From Haliea sp. (GTDB lineage: Bacteria > Pseudomonadota > Gammaproteobacteria > Pseudomonadales > Halieaceae): 64,000 bases of DNA. How positions within the stretch are numbered: position 1 is the stretch's first letter; each line of letters starts with the position of its first letter. This document shows positions 1 through 10,894 of this stretch, piece by piece. Location of the stretch: the NCBI GenBank assembly GCA_016704305.1, contig JADJAL010000032.1:1-64000 (forward strand). The letters are read 5' to 3'. A program made the translations under genes and the position numbers. The notes below the pieces were generated by a model. It did not search any database. It was given only the letters and a program-made list of their open reading frames with translations, and was not told the origin of the DNA.

Positions 1-1089
1 CTGGCGTGGGTATCGACAAAGCGGAAGGTCTCCAGGAACGTCGGCTGCCAGCGCGTTCCGCCACAGGACGCGGTGCCGGTCTCCGTCAGCCAGATCGGCG
101 CGCCGGGCGCGTACTTGTCACGCAGTGCCTGGTGCCTTTGAAACTGCTTGTCCGGGCGGGCAAGCCACTCCTCGGTAAGCGCCTGCTCAGCAGCAACACC
201 GGCCGGCGAATCGGGCGGCACGCAACGCTCGGCCACGGCGCCGTAAAAATGGTAGGTCACAATGTCGAACGCCGGCTGGGCGGTTGTCATGCTGTTCAGG
301 CGTGACTTCATCAGCGTGGAGTATTGGCACCGGATTACCCAACGTCGCGACGCAGGCCCACCGAGCTTCACCTCCGGAGCCGCATCGCGCATGTAGACGC
401 GCTGAACGCCGCGAAATCCTGGGTAAACTGCTCTGCGCCTCACCTTTTCCAGTGCGCCGGCTCGCGCGCGTTCGGCTCATTAAACAACTCGGCGGCCGTT
501 ATTTCGCCGCCGATAGACTGGGTATAGGCGACGAACGGCGCCGCATGCGCGGGCGTCCACGCCCCGGACGCATCGCGCACGCCCTCGCTGACGGTGAACC
601 CCGTCAACACCTTCGCATCCATCGCGTCGGCAAACTCGAGTGCGCCTTTCCAGTCCTCGCGGGTCAATATCCAGGATTGTCATGGGCGGTGCAGCCAGGC
701 GAGGTTCATCGTTATCCTGAAAATAGACGGAATTTGTGGTGGTGCCCCGTAGCGGATATACAGGGGGCCCAGCGCGGCAGTAAGCGCACGCAGGCGCGGA
801 TTGGTCAGGTCGGTGGGCGCCCTGGCCTCGCGGACGGCTTGGAAGCTCTCGGCTTGCTTCGCCTTGCCCTCCTGTTTCGATGCGTCGTACGTGCTCAGGT
901 CTCGCCTCCGGTCAGGTGCGACATGCCGATCTGAAAGGACATGTACCGCTCGTCGATGGTGCGCACCAACGGCATGTTCGCGACGTCGAGGCTGTACCCC
1001 ACCACCGCGGTCGCGCCCACCGTGGCTGCTATCAGGAATGTGCTGGGGACAGCTGCTGCGATGACGGCATAAACTGCTTTTCGTTTCAT
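1..1089 (-). pseudogene. GH79-like (heparanase family) glycoside hydrolase, frameshifted, cut by window edge
   Basis: The start at 1089 has a good ribosome site (GAGGT) and encodes a signal/anchor segment (residues 1-35) followed by IDERYMSFQIGMSHLTGG, typical of the mature start of heparanase-like enzymes. The rest is spread over different frames: DLTNPRLRALTAALGP (near 790), GTTTNSVYFQDN (near 745), a stretch with the likely acid/base Glu in AELFNEPN (near 475), and IWLTETG (near 100), which fits the nucleophile Glu of clan GH-A. I count at least four frame changes (near 900, 755, 670 and 420) and one in-frame TGA near 437. The family cleaves beta-glucuronide or related linkages in acidic glycans; substrate is unknown here. 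It lies 37 nt after the upstream glycosidase, so the two are probably one operon. The 3' end is outside the window. Damage could be read errors or true decay. Confidence 0.7.
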
Positions 1090-1125
1090 TTTTACCTCGT
1101 TGATCTGGCAGACAGCGACCGCAAG

Positions 1126-2641
1126 TTATTCGGCCGGTTCGAGCAACACCAGCCACAGCGCGTTGGCGGTCAGTTCTACCGAAAGGCTGTGCTGTTCGCC
1201 GGGTTTTACGAGCGTTTCCGCTACCTGTTGCAGATTGGCGTGCTCCGGGTCCGCCCAGTAATTGCTCGTCGTCGCATCAATCCTGAACGTGCGCTGACGG
1301 ACTTTCACGCCGCGCAGAGTCTCAGGCAGATTTTTCATATCGACTGTCACGGCATGGGCCTGATTGCCTGTGCTCTGGTAGTTCCAGACCATCACCGCGG
1401 CGCCGGTGTCGTCTTTGCTCGCAATGCTGTAGACACCTTTACCAGCGACCAGCGTGTCGGATCACGCCGCGACGCGCCCGTCCTTCAGTTTCGACATCAT
1501 CACCAATGCATTGCCGTAGGGTGTGAACACGCCGGTGGGAATCGGCTCGCCCTCGCCGACGCGGGTGACCAGTTGATCCTTGCGCTCTTCCGACTTGTGA
1601 CGCAGCACCCAGTTGAACGGCACGATATTGTCCTGCTCCATATACCAGTAATGCAGCGAGGGAACGCCGGCGGCGCCGATCAGGTAGTCGGGTTTGGGAT
1701 CATTCTGGTGATCGAAGGACGGGCCCGGGTAAATGCCCGATTCGGTAATGAACGCCGGGATGTTCTCGTCGAGGCCACGGCTGCGCAGCTCGGCGTTCAG
1801 TTTCGCACGCTGACCGGCGACCTCGCTCGGATCACCCTTGTAGAAATGGTAGGCGCGCGGTCCGTCGCTGCCGCCGTCACCCTCGGGGAACTCGCCGTAA
1901 GCGTGCCACGAGATGAAATCGAGCCGTTTATCCGCAGCGGGGTCGGCGCTATACCCGTCAAGAAAGGCACGCAGCCAGGGTTCGTTGTACTGCATGAACC
2001 CCGGGCCGCCCACCTGCAGCGGTATCGTGGGTTTGAGCTCCTGGTTGATCTCGTTTACGGCCTGGTAATACACGCGGTAGTAATCGTAGAGTGCATCCGG
2101 CTTCAGCGCCTTGGCCAGATTGTGGTCCGGCTCGTTAAACGCCTCAATGTACTTGATCTGGGGGAACCGCTGCTTCAGGTCGCGCATGATGGTCTTGACC
2201 ACTGGCTTGACCTGCGCGGGGGGTCTATTGGTAATCACGCACTTCTACCCGGCTGTCCATCACCATCAAGAGCGTGTCCGACAGGCGGCTCGCATCAGAG
2301 AGGTAATCCTCAATACCGCTGTAGTCATATCCCGCCTCAGGATTTTTCGGGTCGTGGATGAGATTGGCGTCCACCCAGACGCGGTAAATCTCACCGTGCA
2401 GGCCCTGCTCATTGAAGAACTGCACATCGGCCTCCCGTTGCTCGGAAAATGTATGGGCGCGACTGAGGTTGTTCACGCGTTCGGTCTGCATGCGCGGGCC
2501 GAGGGATTCAGCGAAATCGACAGTCACCGTCCCCTTCGCCAGCGGGGCAGCGGTACTGGCGTGAGCGGTTGAAGCCACTACCGGCAACACCAGTGCCGCC
2601 AGCAGCGGCAGGGAAAATTTGATGAAGAAGTTGATCGACAT
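1126..2641 (-). pseudogene. Clan GH-A glycoside hydrolase (GH39/GH79-like), interrupted
   Basis: I chose the ATG at 2641 because GAGAGG precedes it and a clean signal peptide follows (cleavage after STAHA, about residue 24). The (beta/alpha)8-barrel is visible: EAFNEPD carries the probable acid/base Glu, FISWHAYGEF forms an active-site strand, and AFITESGIYPG carries the probable nucleophile. A beta-sandwich-like tail ends in LVLLEPAE. The frame changes once near 2230. The C-terminal 130 residues follow an in-frame TGA at 1462-1464 with no frame change. Predicted to be secreted and to hydrolyse a polysaccharide or glycoconjugate. It precedes the GH79-like gene and shares the locus with a TonB receptor, suggesting joint glycan degradation and uptake. 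The exact GH family is uncertain. Confidence 0.7.
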
Positions 2642-2937
2642 ACGGGTTCCTCTCGTTATTGCTCGGTCGTTGCATCCAATAGCAGGAGGCGCCAACGTGA
2701 GCAGGGTTTCGTATTCTCGTGGGCTGTCCAGGAGGCTGGTATTTAACAACAGCGAGATGAAACAGGGCTTAAATGTCACAGGAAACTCACGATTCATTGC
2801 AGATTAAAAGCGATGCCATCATGAAGTGAATTCTGCGCGCGTCACTTTCTGAGGGCAGCCAAACACCGCTGGCATGTTGTTTGTGGAATAGGTAGACAAC
2901 AGTCTGGTTTTTGCCGGCGATGATGCCGCACGCGAAT

Positions 2938-3804
2938 TCAGCCCGTATCCCAAATTCGCCTGGTCTCTGCAATGAAGTCGATATGCGCATCGACGCTGTT
3001 GCCAAGCCCCTTGTCCAGCGAATGAAAACAACCATACTGACCGCCGGCATCGCGGAACCGCCGCAGGTGGTCGACGGATTCCTGGGCATCGCGCGCAAAC
3101 AGGGTCAGCAATTCCGCACCAAAATCATCTGCATCCCGGCCGTAGGCAGCGAGATGGAACTTCACCCGCTCCCAGCCCGCTACCGCACCCTCGCCGGTGG
3201 CGGCAAAAATAAAGCCATCACCCAGCCGCGCGCCGCGCTTGAAGCAGGGTTCGGTATGTCCGCCCAGCCACAGCGGTATTTGCCGGCTCGGCGCGGGGTT
3301 GATGCAGCCGCCGCGGTCGATTCTGTCGTACTCACCCCTGAAATCCAGCACTTCGCCGGTCCACAACTGACGCAACAGTTCGATTTGCTCATCGATGCGC
3401 TTGCCGCGAGTGCGGAAATCGCAACCCAGCGCCTCGAACTCCACGTCTTCAACCGATGCCGACGCCCAACCGCAGCCGCTCGCTGGACAACAGGTCCACA
3501 TCCGCCGCCTGCCTTGCTACCAGCGCGGTTTGGCGCTGCGGGAGGCACACCACGCCACTGACAAATTCCAGCGTTTCCGACACGGCCGCCGCAAAGCCGA
3601 AAAATACGAAAGGATCGTAAAGGCGTCCTGCTCCGTGTACGGCCCGTTGAGCCTCGGTTCGCGGTTTTCGTGCGGCGTCATGACCACGTGATCGTAGGCC
3701 ATCAGGTGTGTATAGCCGAGAGCTTCCGCTGCCCGAATGAACTTGCGCACGGATTGCGGGTTCGCATCCACTTCGCGGCAGGGATAGGCAACGCCCAACT
3801 GCAT
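2938..3804 (-). pseudogene. Luciferase-like (LLM class) flavin/F420-dependent oxidoreductase, frameshifted
   Basis: The N-terminus MQLGVAYPCREVDANPQ and the segment HLMAYDHVV match the first strands of bacterial-luciferase-type TIM barrels. A later frame gives FEALGCDFRTRGKRIDEQIE and IPLWLGGHTEPCFKRGARL, both typical of the family, and the gene ends at 2938. Frame changes fall near 3580 and 3460 (between GVGIG and VEDVEFEALG), leaving no single complete reading frame. The start at 3804 has AAAGGA upstream. Members use FMNH2 or F420 for oxidation or monooxygenation of varied substrates; nothing here fixes the substrate. It sits between the glycosidases and the lipoprotein, all on the minus strand. 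Confidence 0.75.
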
Positions 3805-3911
3805 AACGATTCCTTTCTTTAATTGGCCTTTGCGCCAGCAGGCCGCCGACTATGAAGTCGAGATCGTGTCAGGGCTGTAGCGCGCCTACGGCTTCATAGT
3901 GCTACGGCAGA

Positions 3912-5578
3912 TTACTCTCGAGTAATCCCCTCGAAGGTCAGTCTCTTGCCGTTGTACTCTACATAGCCTCCGGTTTGCGGTTCACCCGAGTCGTCTTCAT
4001 CGAAGATGAGCCGCGCCGGCACCACCCCACCGCCACCCAGGGGGCCGAAAGTCGCCTTGAGCTTCATCTCGCCCGGTTTTGAACCGGTGAGCGTCATATC
4101 CGCAGTGTAAACCGAGTTGCCTGTCAGATTGGCATTCATGCTTTCCACACCGTTGAACACGGCGTCACCATCGTCGCTGAAGTCAAAGTATCGCTTCTCG
4201 TGGGTGCTCCGCGTAATGCCAGTTTTCGTCTGCTAAAGGTAATGTAGCCGGAGTGTTTACCATAGACGATCACGTCGATGTTTTGCTGTAGATCTTGATA
4301 CTCATACGCCTTATCGAGATCGGTCGTGGATCCCGGCATGACTGGCGAGTCGACCGTCGCAACGGGCTCACCCGGCTGATAGTCTGGAAGCTTAACGATC
4401 TGGATGCGCGTCCCGTTGCCAGACTGCGAACCTTCTGGCCATACTGCCATCTTGCTGTCCGGGGACCATTCCATCGGCGAGCGATACACCCAGTTAACGT
4501 CGGTGGCCAAATTAATGCCAACGTAGCCCGGCTCGTCTTCCGCCGAGCGTTTAACATCAATCAGGGCCGGCCCGATATTGCCTTCACGCGCTCCTCGCAC
4601 TGCGGTGACACCGTGCGTGTACATGTAGCGGTTGAGGTTCACACTCATGCTTTGCCCATACGGGCGTGGCATAAGACCAAATATGCCCAGATCCGTGGCG
4701 GGGGAGAAGCGGGTGGTCATCACTATGCCCAGCTTCTCGTCCGGCGAAAAGATCGTGGTCTCGTCGTAGCCAGGGGTGTACGTGTACTGGTCGAGGCCAC
4801 CTGTATCGAGTCGTATAACCATGGAATCGGCCGTGGCGAGGTCTTTGCCGCCAACGACCGATATGCCCGCGCCGCCATGGACGAACTGCTTGACTTCACC
4901 GTTGATGAAGGGCGTAACCGAAATGACGCCACCAGGATTAGCAGGATCGGCCGGGAACGGTTCCACGGTGCTGATGATGCGGCTGTCGGTGAGCACATAC
5001 TGCTCTGTCTCCCGCACGAGTGTGCCGGTCAGTACGATGGTTGAGAAATCAGCCAGAAGCACCATCCAGGATTGTGTCTTGTTGTCCGGGGCAATGACGG
5101 CTTCTTGGGCGCGACTTCGCACCCGGGGGTCGGTATCGAGCGGGTCGGGATATTTAATGGGGACGACCTTCGCATCGTCGCATTCCTCAAATACCTTCGT
5201 GCACTCCACTACAGTAGTGCCCTGGTGAATACGCTTGCCGTCGGCAAAGAGCAAGTGGTCATCGTCCTCCCCCGCTCCGCCAGCAAAGAACGGCCGAAAT
5301 TCCGAACCGTCCACATTGAGGGTCGCGAGCGCTCCGCCGTTATACCTCAGCACAAGCTTACCCGACTCCGTGAAGGCGGCTGATCGCGGATCCACCCCCT
5401 CTGGGAGTGTCAAAGTCGACACTTCAACACTCCCGATATCAATCGGACCACCGGGGTCAACCGGATCAACCGGCCCGAGATCCACTGAACCAGAGTTACT
5501 GCCATTATTATCGCTACATGCGACGAGCCCCAGCAAGGACACGCCGATCAGCAGAGCTTGAAATTTGAGTACGGACAT
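3912..5578 (-). CDS. Beta-propeller-like lipoprotein with one frameshift
   Basis: About 555 residues once joined. The N-terminus has a lipoprotein signal ending LLGLVACSDNN, so Cys21 should be lipidated, followed by an acidic/Pro linker. The body has repeated beta-rich segments with TolB/WD40-like motifs (IFSPDEKLGIVMTT, MEWSPDSKMAVWPEG), suggesting a propeller fold. The reading frame changes near 4230, just after GYITFS. The continuation (KRYFDFSDDGDAVFNGVESM onward) lies in the overlapping frame and ends at 3912. AGGAG stands before the ATG at 5578. It lies directly downstream of the TonB receptor and may be a surface accessory protein of that uptake system; no function is established. Confidence 0.6.
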
Positions 5579-5671
5579 TAAGTTATTACTCCTGATTTTT
5601 ACTACACGAGCCAGGTGATTTCACTTTGCGATCAAAAACAGTACGTGCGCCATGGCGGGGACGGCTTCCCA

Positions 5672-8336
5672 TCAGAACCGCTTGGTAAGCCCCAGCTTGA
5701 ACACTCTGCCCAGGGAAAATCCAGTGGCCGAGTAATTCAACTGCCGATCGCGAAGGTACTCGGGGGGGTCCTCGTCGAACACGTTGTCGACATTAAAACG
5801 CAGCGAGAGTCCTTCCGTGATGCCCGAGTTACTGTCGAAGTCGTAGCCCACAAACAATAGCGTATTGAAGAAGCTGTCCACTTTGTCCTGGTTGATAGCA
5901 AGCCCCGGGTCGGCATCGTATTCGTCCGTGTAATTGAAGGTCAGTCGCGCGCGCACGTTGTTTCTGCTCCAGACCAGGTTGGCCGTCGCGGTCATATCCG
6001 GCGTGTACGCCAGCTGGTTGACCACGTTGCCGCTTTGGGTGAGTTCAAACTTGGATTGATAGTTGCCCAACAGGCCATAACCAAAATTGCCAAAGCGCGT
6101 GTCGTGGTAGTACTGAACGCCGAAGTCAAAACCCTTGAGGCGCGCCTCTTCGGTGTTGTCGATACGACGGTCAACAATAATGCCAACGTTTTCAGCATTC
6201 GCACCGACGAATTGTTCGGCGTTTTCGACCTGGGAGATGAAATCGTCCAGCTCTGCCTGGCTCGGCTCAAATATAAACTTGTCCGGGTTCAGCAGCACCG
6301 CGTCGGACGACTGTGGATCGGGTGCACCGAGCAGTTCTTTAAAATCGATCTCGTAGTAGTTCACGTTGAACGTCAAACCTTTTCGAGCGGCATCAGATCG
6401 AAGCCGAAGGCGGTGATGTCGGCGATCTGCGGAGACAGCGCTCCGCTGGACCCTTCGAGTAGGAACGCGTCATCGCGCGAAGGATTGGTTCGCTCGCCAT
6501 TCGGGTCGGGCACGATCGCCGCCGAATCGAATACATAGCGGCCATTGGCGGTACCAGGCTGTCCAGCAGGGTCGGTGCGTTGAAGGACTCTCCGTGTTTG
6601 CCGTATATCGTCAGCCAGTCAGTCGACTCCAGGAAATGCCGTAGTTGGGGTTGCTGGTATCACCGAAATCACTGTAGTCGTCATAGCGCGCCGAGATGGA
6701 CAGGTCCAGTGTGTCCAACACGGAATGGACAGTTCGCCAAAGACCGACTTCACATCGCGATTGGCTTTACTGAAAGGCATGTCGCTAAGGTCACCGACGG
6801 TGGTTTCACCCTTGCGCTTCTTGACATCTTCTTGCATGTACTCGACACCCACCGCAGCACGCAGCATCCCACTGGGCAACTCCCACACGTCGCCGTCGGC
6901 GATGGAGCGCAGAAGAAACAGTTCCATGCCGTGTCGGCAGCGGTCTCCCAGTTGGTAATGTTGGCAACCACGGTGGAATCAGCTGCGCCCACATTCAGTG
7001 GGTCCAATGCACCGTCTTCTACGTACTGCAGCAACTTGACTCGGTCAGAGCCTGGAAGTTCGAACGTGTTATCGGAGTAGCCCATATGCGCAGTGTTGCG
7101 CAGTTGCCAACCGCTTTTCAGGTCGACGATCAGCTCGGGCGTGATGCCATAAGTCTCCAGGTTGATTTTCTGGTCGCGGTGGGTGTACCCAGGATTGACG
7201 CCATAGGAAAAACCCACTTGTGCCGTGTCGTAAAGCTCTCCCGACGACTGGCCAACTATCCCCTGCTCCGTAGGTGTCGGCTCGGCGATGGTGTCGCCAG
7301 TGGGGTAACTTGAATACTCGGTGTCACGCTTCATGTAATAGGTTTTCACTTCCAGGGTAACGCCGTCGGCGATGTCCTGGATCAGTCCACCGTAGATGTT
7401 ATCGCGGGTCTGTTTTGGCATCAGGGATCTCTGGCCGTCGATATCGCAGGGCTCACCCACGGGGGTGACACCCGCGCCGGGCGCCCTGGGGTTGTCGGTC
7501 CAGCTCGGCGCCGTACCAGTACCAAGCGGTAACTGCGCCCACCGGCGTCAGGCACTCCGTCCCGCTGGGTGTTAACACCGTTCCGTCTTCATTCCAGTCA
7601 CCCTGCTCGGCCCAGTCCCTTTCGTGGTTCTTCATGTTGTCGCGGTCGGTGGTGCCAATCGAAATATAGCCCGAGCCGTTGTTCCAGCTGGTTCCTGCCA
7701 GCAGGTTGGCCTGCCAGCCTGAGTAATCGTCACCGGTGTCGTAACCGACATCCAACTCCACGCCATCGAATTCCTTCAAGGTGACAAAGTTGATCACGCC
7801 GCCGACCGCATCCGCTCCGTACAGGGAGGAGCCGCCGTCGGTCACGATGTCTACCCGCTCGATGACGCGGCCGGGAATCACATCGGCGTCGAGTGATGAC
7901 TGGTCGACGCCCATGGGCGTCAACCTGTGCCCGTCCACCAACACCAGAGTTGTGCCGCCAGACGCGGAGTTAATGCCCGGCAGGTTGCGCAGGTTCGGCC
8001 GATTGATGGTGTTTCTGTCAGCGCCCCGCGGGTCCTGCTCGGGCCGCTGGTTGAAGAAGTTGGCTATCTGCGGCACGGTGGCCAGTATTTCGTTGGTTGT
8101 TACCGCACCCGACTCAACGACGTTTTCGCGGTCCAGGCCGATGGTCTGCGAACCGACCGCTTCCACCCCGCGAATGAGAGAACCGGTAACGATGACTTCT
8201 TCCAGAAGTTCTCATCGGCCGCCTCGTCTTCGATTTGTTGGGCCTGAACCGCGCCCGCCAGTAATGCAAAAGACGTGGCACCAACCGCCACATATTGGAA
8301 ATACCTCTGAACAGTTTTCTCCGGGATACGGGACAT
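5672..8336 (-). pseudogene. TonB-dependent outer-membrane receptor, multiple frameshifts
   Basis: Roughly 890 residues when pieced together. The signal peptide ends AGAVQAQQ. The plug domain includes GGTTLVLVDGHRLTPMG and the signature SSLYGADAVGGVINFVT. Long amphipathic strands follow, ending in FKLGLTKRF with the terminal Phe typical of BamA-dependent barrels. Pieces occupy different frames with breaks near 8190, 7480, 6940, 6730 and 6400-6600. The family uses TonB-ExbBD energy to import siderophores, vitamins or oligosaccharides. With two glycosidases and a lipoprotein downstream, an oligosaccharide ligand is the best inference. It is divergent from the QseB-type regulator, whose putative box lies in the shared intergenic region. 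Confidence 0.8.
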
Positions 8337-8731
8337 TTTCTTCTAGACCTCTTCCGCATTGCGGTTTTATAGTTAGTCGGGTTGACTCTGCCCAGCGCGT
8401 TGCCGTGAGCAACATCACTTTTGGCCAGTGTCTAGTCTGCTACTTCATCCGTTGTGCCGTGCTCTGGCTACTCAGCCGATTTACCCTGTTCCTGACCGTC
8501 GTCCATTTTGAGCCTGTCCCGCGGGAATCAACCGAGTGCTAGAATTAAAACAGATCAACCTGAAACAGAAATTAACCAAGCTTAAACGAAGCTTAAATCG
8601 GTGTGTTCCTGGAGTCGTTGGTCATGAATAGAAGCCTAAGCTGCTGCAACACGCCGGTAGGCGCGACCGAAATGCGCAAAGCCAACGCGGGTACAAAACC
8701 AATACCGAGCGCGCTTGGATTTGCCAGAGGT
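8337..8731. other. 395-nt divergent intergenic region
   Basis: This gap separates the TonB receptor (leftward) from the response regulator (rightward). It holds the PmrA/QseB-like direct repeat listed separately and AT-rich sequence around 8540-8600. I see no convincing ORF or RNA gene in it. Confidence 0.5.
8572..8597 (+). promoter_or_regulatory. PmrA/QseB-type response-regulator box (direct repeat)
   Basis: CTTAAA at 8581-8586 and CTTAAA at 8592-8597 are separated by five bases, the exact spacing of the known PmrA/QseB consensus (CTTAAT-N5-CTTAAT). A third TTAA lies at 8572-8575. The site is about 135 nt upstream of the response-regulator start, consistent with autoregulation. It could also serve the divergent TonB receptor. 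Confidence 0.6.
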
Positions 8732-9388
8732 ATGAGAATTCTATTTATAGAAGATGACCTTCATTTGGGTGAATCCGTCAAGAGCGCCCTGTCGTACCAG
8801 GGTTATGCGGTCGACTGGGAACAGCGCGGCGGCAACGCGTTATCGCTAATGAAAGCGGAGCAGTACGACCTGCTTCTGTGACAACCGACTACCCGATATC
8901 GAAGGTATCGAGTTAATCAAGAAGGTTCGAAGAAATGGTGATCAGATTCTGTATTGATGCTCACCGCCTGCGACGAGGTAGAGCAAAAGATAGCGGGGCT
9001 GGATGCCGGCGCGGATGACTACTTGATCAAGCCATTCGATATGAATGAACTTTTTGCCCGGGTTCGATCAATCCTGCGCAGGAGTGGGGAAAAGAATCCG
9101 CTGCTTTGTGCCGGATTACTCGAGATGAATACCACGACCCGAAGCATTTTCTTTGCCGGAGAAAGTGTCGACGACCTGACGGCCAAGGAACTATCCATCC
9201 TCGAAATGTTAATGAGGAACAAGGGGCGATTCATAGCCAAAGAGCGCCTTGCCGAAGCGATGTACAGTCTCGATCACTATGTGCAGTCCAACACTGTGGA
9301 AGTCTATGTATCGCGACTCCGAAGACGATTCGGAAAAGAAATTATCGAGTCATTTCGCGGTTTAGGCTACCGGATAAACTCATTGAAC
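8732..9388 (+). CDS. OmpR-family response regulator (QseB/PmrA-like), frameshifted
   Basis: The start at 8732 (AGAGG upstream) gives MRILFIEDDLHLGESVKSAL, a canonical receiver N-terminus with the acidic pocket EDD. The phosphoacceptor region DNRLPDIEGIELIKK is recovered only after a frame change at about 8880. A second change near 8953 restores LMLTACDE, DAGADDYLIKPFD (conserved Lys) and the winged-helix domain ending SFRGLGYRIN. Length is normal (about 220 residues). There is no stop codon between this domain and the following kinase: RINS runs straight into the kinase N-terminus. It should act with the downstream kinase to control transcription, probably through the repeat at 8572-8597. Confidence 0.8.
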
Positions 9389-10779
9389 CTGCACTCAATA
9401 CCCCGTCGACTGATCGCCTACCTTGTGGGATTGGGAGCAATCTTGTGGATCGTGGCAGTAATGGCGACGACCTACTATTTTCGCAACCTCACGCTGGAGC
9501 AGGCCGATAGCTACCTAGAACAATACTCCGCGCTCTCGCAGTATTCGTTTCGACTTATCCGTCTCCAGAATCCTGCTGCACGGATGAAGACATCAAACGT
9601 CTACGTGAGGAAAAGAAATCACTGAACGCCCTCCGCGTCCAAAGTTTTCAGAAACGCAACCTCACGCCAGCGGTTAACCTGTGGTTCAAAAGCATGACAC
9701 CCATCGCTGTAGGCGACAACTCTCCTATATTTCCCACCCCCGTAAAACCGGGGTACCTGACCACAGAGTTGGATCAGGACGGAGAGACCAGTCGTTGGCG
9801 CATCTTGTACACCTATAACACTGAGGACAAATACTGGCTGGCCGTCGCCGTTGACCTTGAGAATATGGATTATTTCGGCGTAATCACGCTCGGCCAGTTG
9901 CTACTCCCGCTCATGATCCTGATGCCATTGATGCTGGCGTTCCTGGTATGGGGCGTCAACAACGGCCTGAAGCCATTGAAAGCACTGGCCGACAAGATTA
10001 ACACGCGGGGTCCATTGCAATTGGATCCGGTAGACAACTCCGAAACTCCCAGGGAAATGCAGTCAGTAGTCACTTCGCTGAATCAATTACTGGAAGAAAT
10101 TCGCCGTGGATTGGAGAATGAAAAGCGCTTTACCTCGAATGCTGCCCACGAGCTGAAAACGACGCTGGCGATCATACAAACGGAGATACAACGATTTCAG
10201 CAGGTTCCAGGTCAGGGCGCAGCCGTCAATGAGTTCCTCAGTAATCTCGATGTGCGGATCAATCGCGCCTCGAATACCATCACGCAGTTGCTTCAACTTG
10301 CGAGACTGGATGCATCCGATCACGGTGAATATGTCGCCTTGGACCTGAAATCCCTCATAAACGAACAAATCGTCGACCTGGCCGACCTCGCGTGCGACCG
10401 CGAGCTTGAGCTTGAAATACACGGATTTGATGAGCCCTTGTGGATCAAGGGCAACCCCGACCTGCTGGGAGTGCTGTTCCGAAACCTGGTATTGAACGCG
10501 TTTACCTATTCCAGTTTCGCAGGGGAGGTCTGCATCAGCCTCAAATCACTGAATGGCAGCGCGGAATTTGTCATCGCAAACGCGTGCCAGCCGCTGGGGG
10601 AGGAGGAGTTCAAGTTTGTATCCACGCGTTTTTATCGCGGCAACAGGTCTGATGTTCACGGTTCCGGGCTGGGTTTGTCGATTGTGCAACGTATCGCGCA
10701 ATTGCATCAAGCGCCGCTTGAGTTTTCCCCCTGGAGGGAGGGCCGGGGTTTCAAGGCCACGGTATGCATCCCGCTATAA
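9383..10779 (+). CDS. Sensor histidine kinase (QseC/PmrB-like), frameshifted
   Basis: The likely start is the TTG at 9383, in frame with the regulator, giving LNLHSIPRRLIAYLVGLG. A transmembrane segment follows (about residues 12-32), then a periplasmic sensor region, a second TM (LLLPLMILMPLMLAFLVWG) and a HAMP linker. The H-box is AAHELKTTLAIIQTEIQ, in which the usual Pro after the phospho-His motif is Thr. N-box (FRNLVLNAF) and G-box (GSGLGLSIVQRIA) are present. The frame changes between about 9560 and 9694, within the sensor domain. QseC-like kinases sense metals, antimicrobial peptides or small signals; the ligand here is unknown. It shares a transcript with the preceding regulator. Confidence 0.8.
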
Positions 10780-10894
10780 ATGATGATCCACCGCTTCCTG
10801 GCGGAACTGGTGTCGTAGCGTAGCGGTGGTGAAACTGCAGATCGGGTTCAGGCGCGTGAACCACCAAGCCAGCTTGGATACGCGCGTGAAGCCG

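Noticed and set aside
430..1464. Stop-codon readthrough or selenocysteine at the in-frame TGAs of the two glycosidases
   Set aside because: Both genes carry several indels, no Cys-equivalent position or SECIS-like hairpin is evident, and TGA ends many normal genes here.
880..2361. 493-aa plus-strand ORF
   Set aside because: It lies opposite the two glycosidase genes, has low-complexity His/Arg-rich composition and no recognisable motif; a GC-codon shadow.
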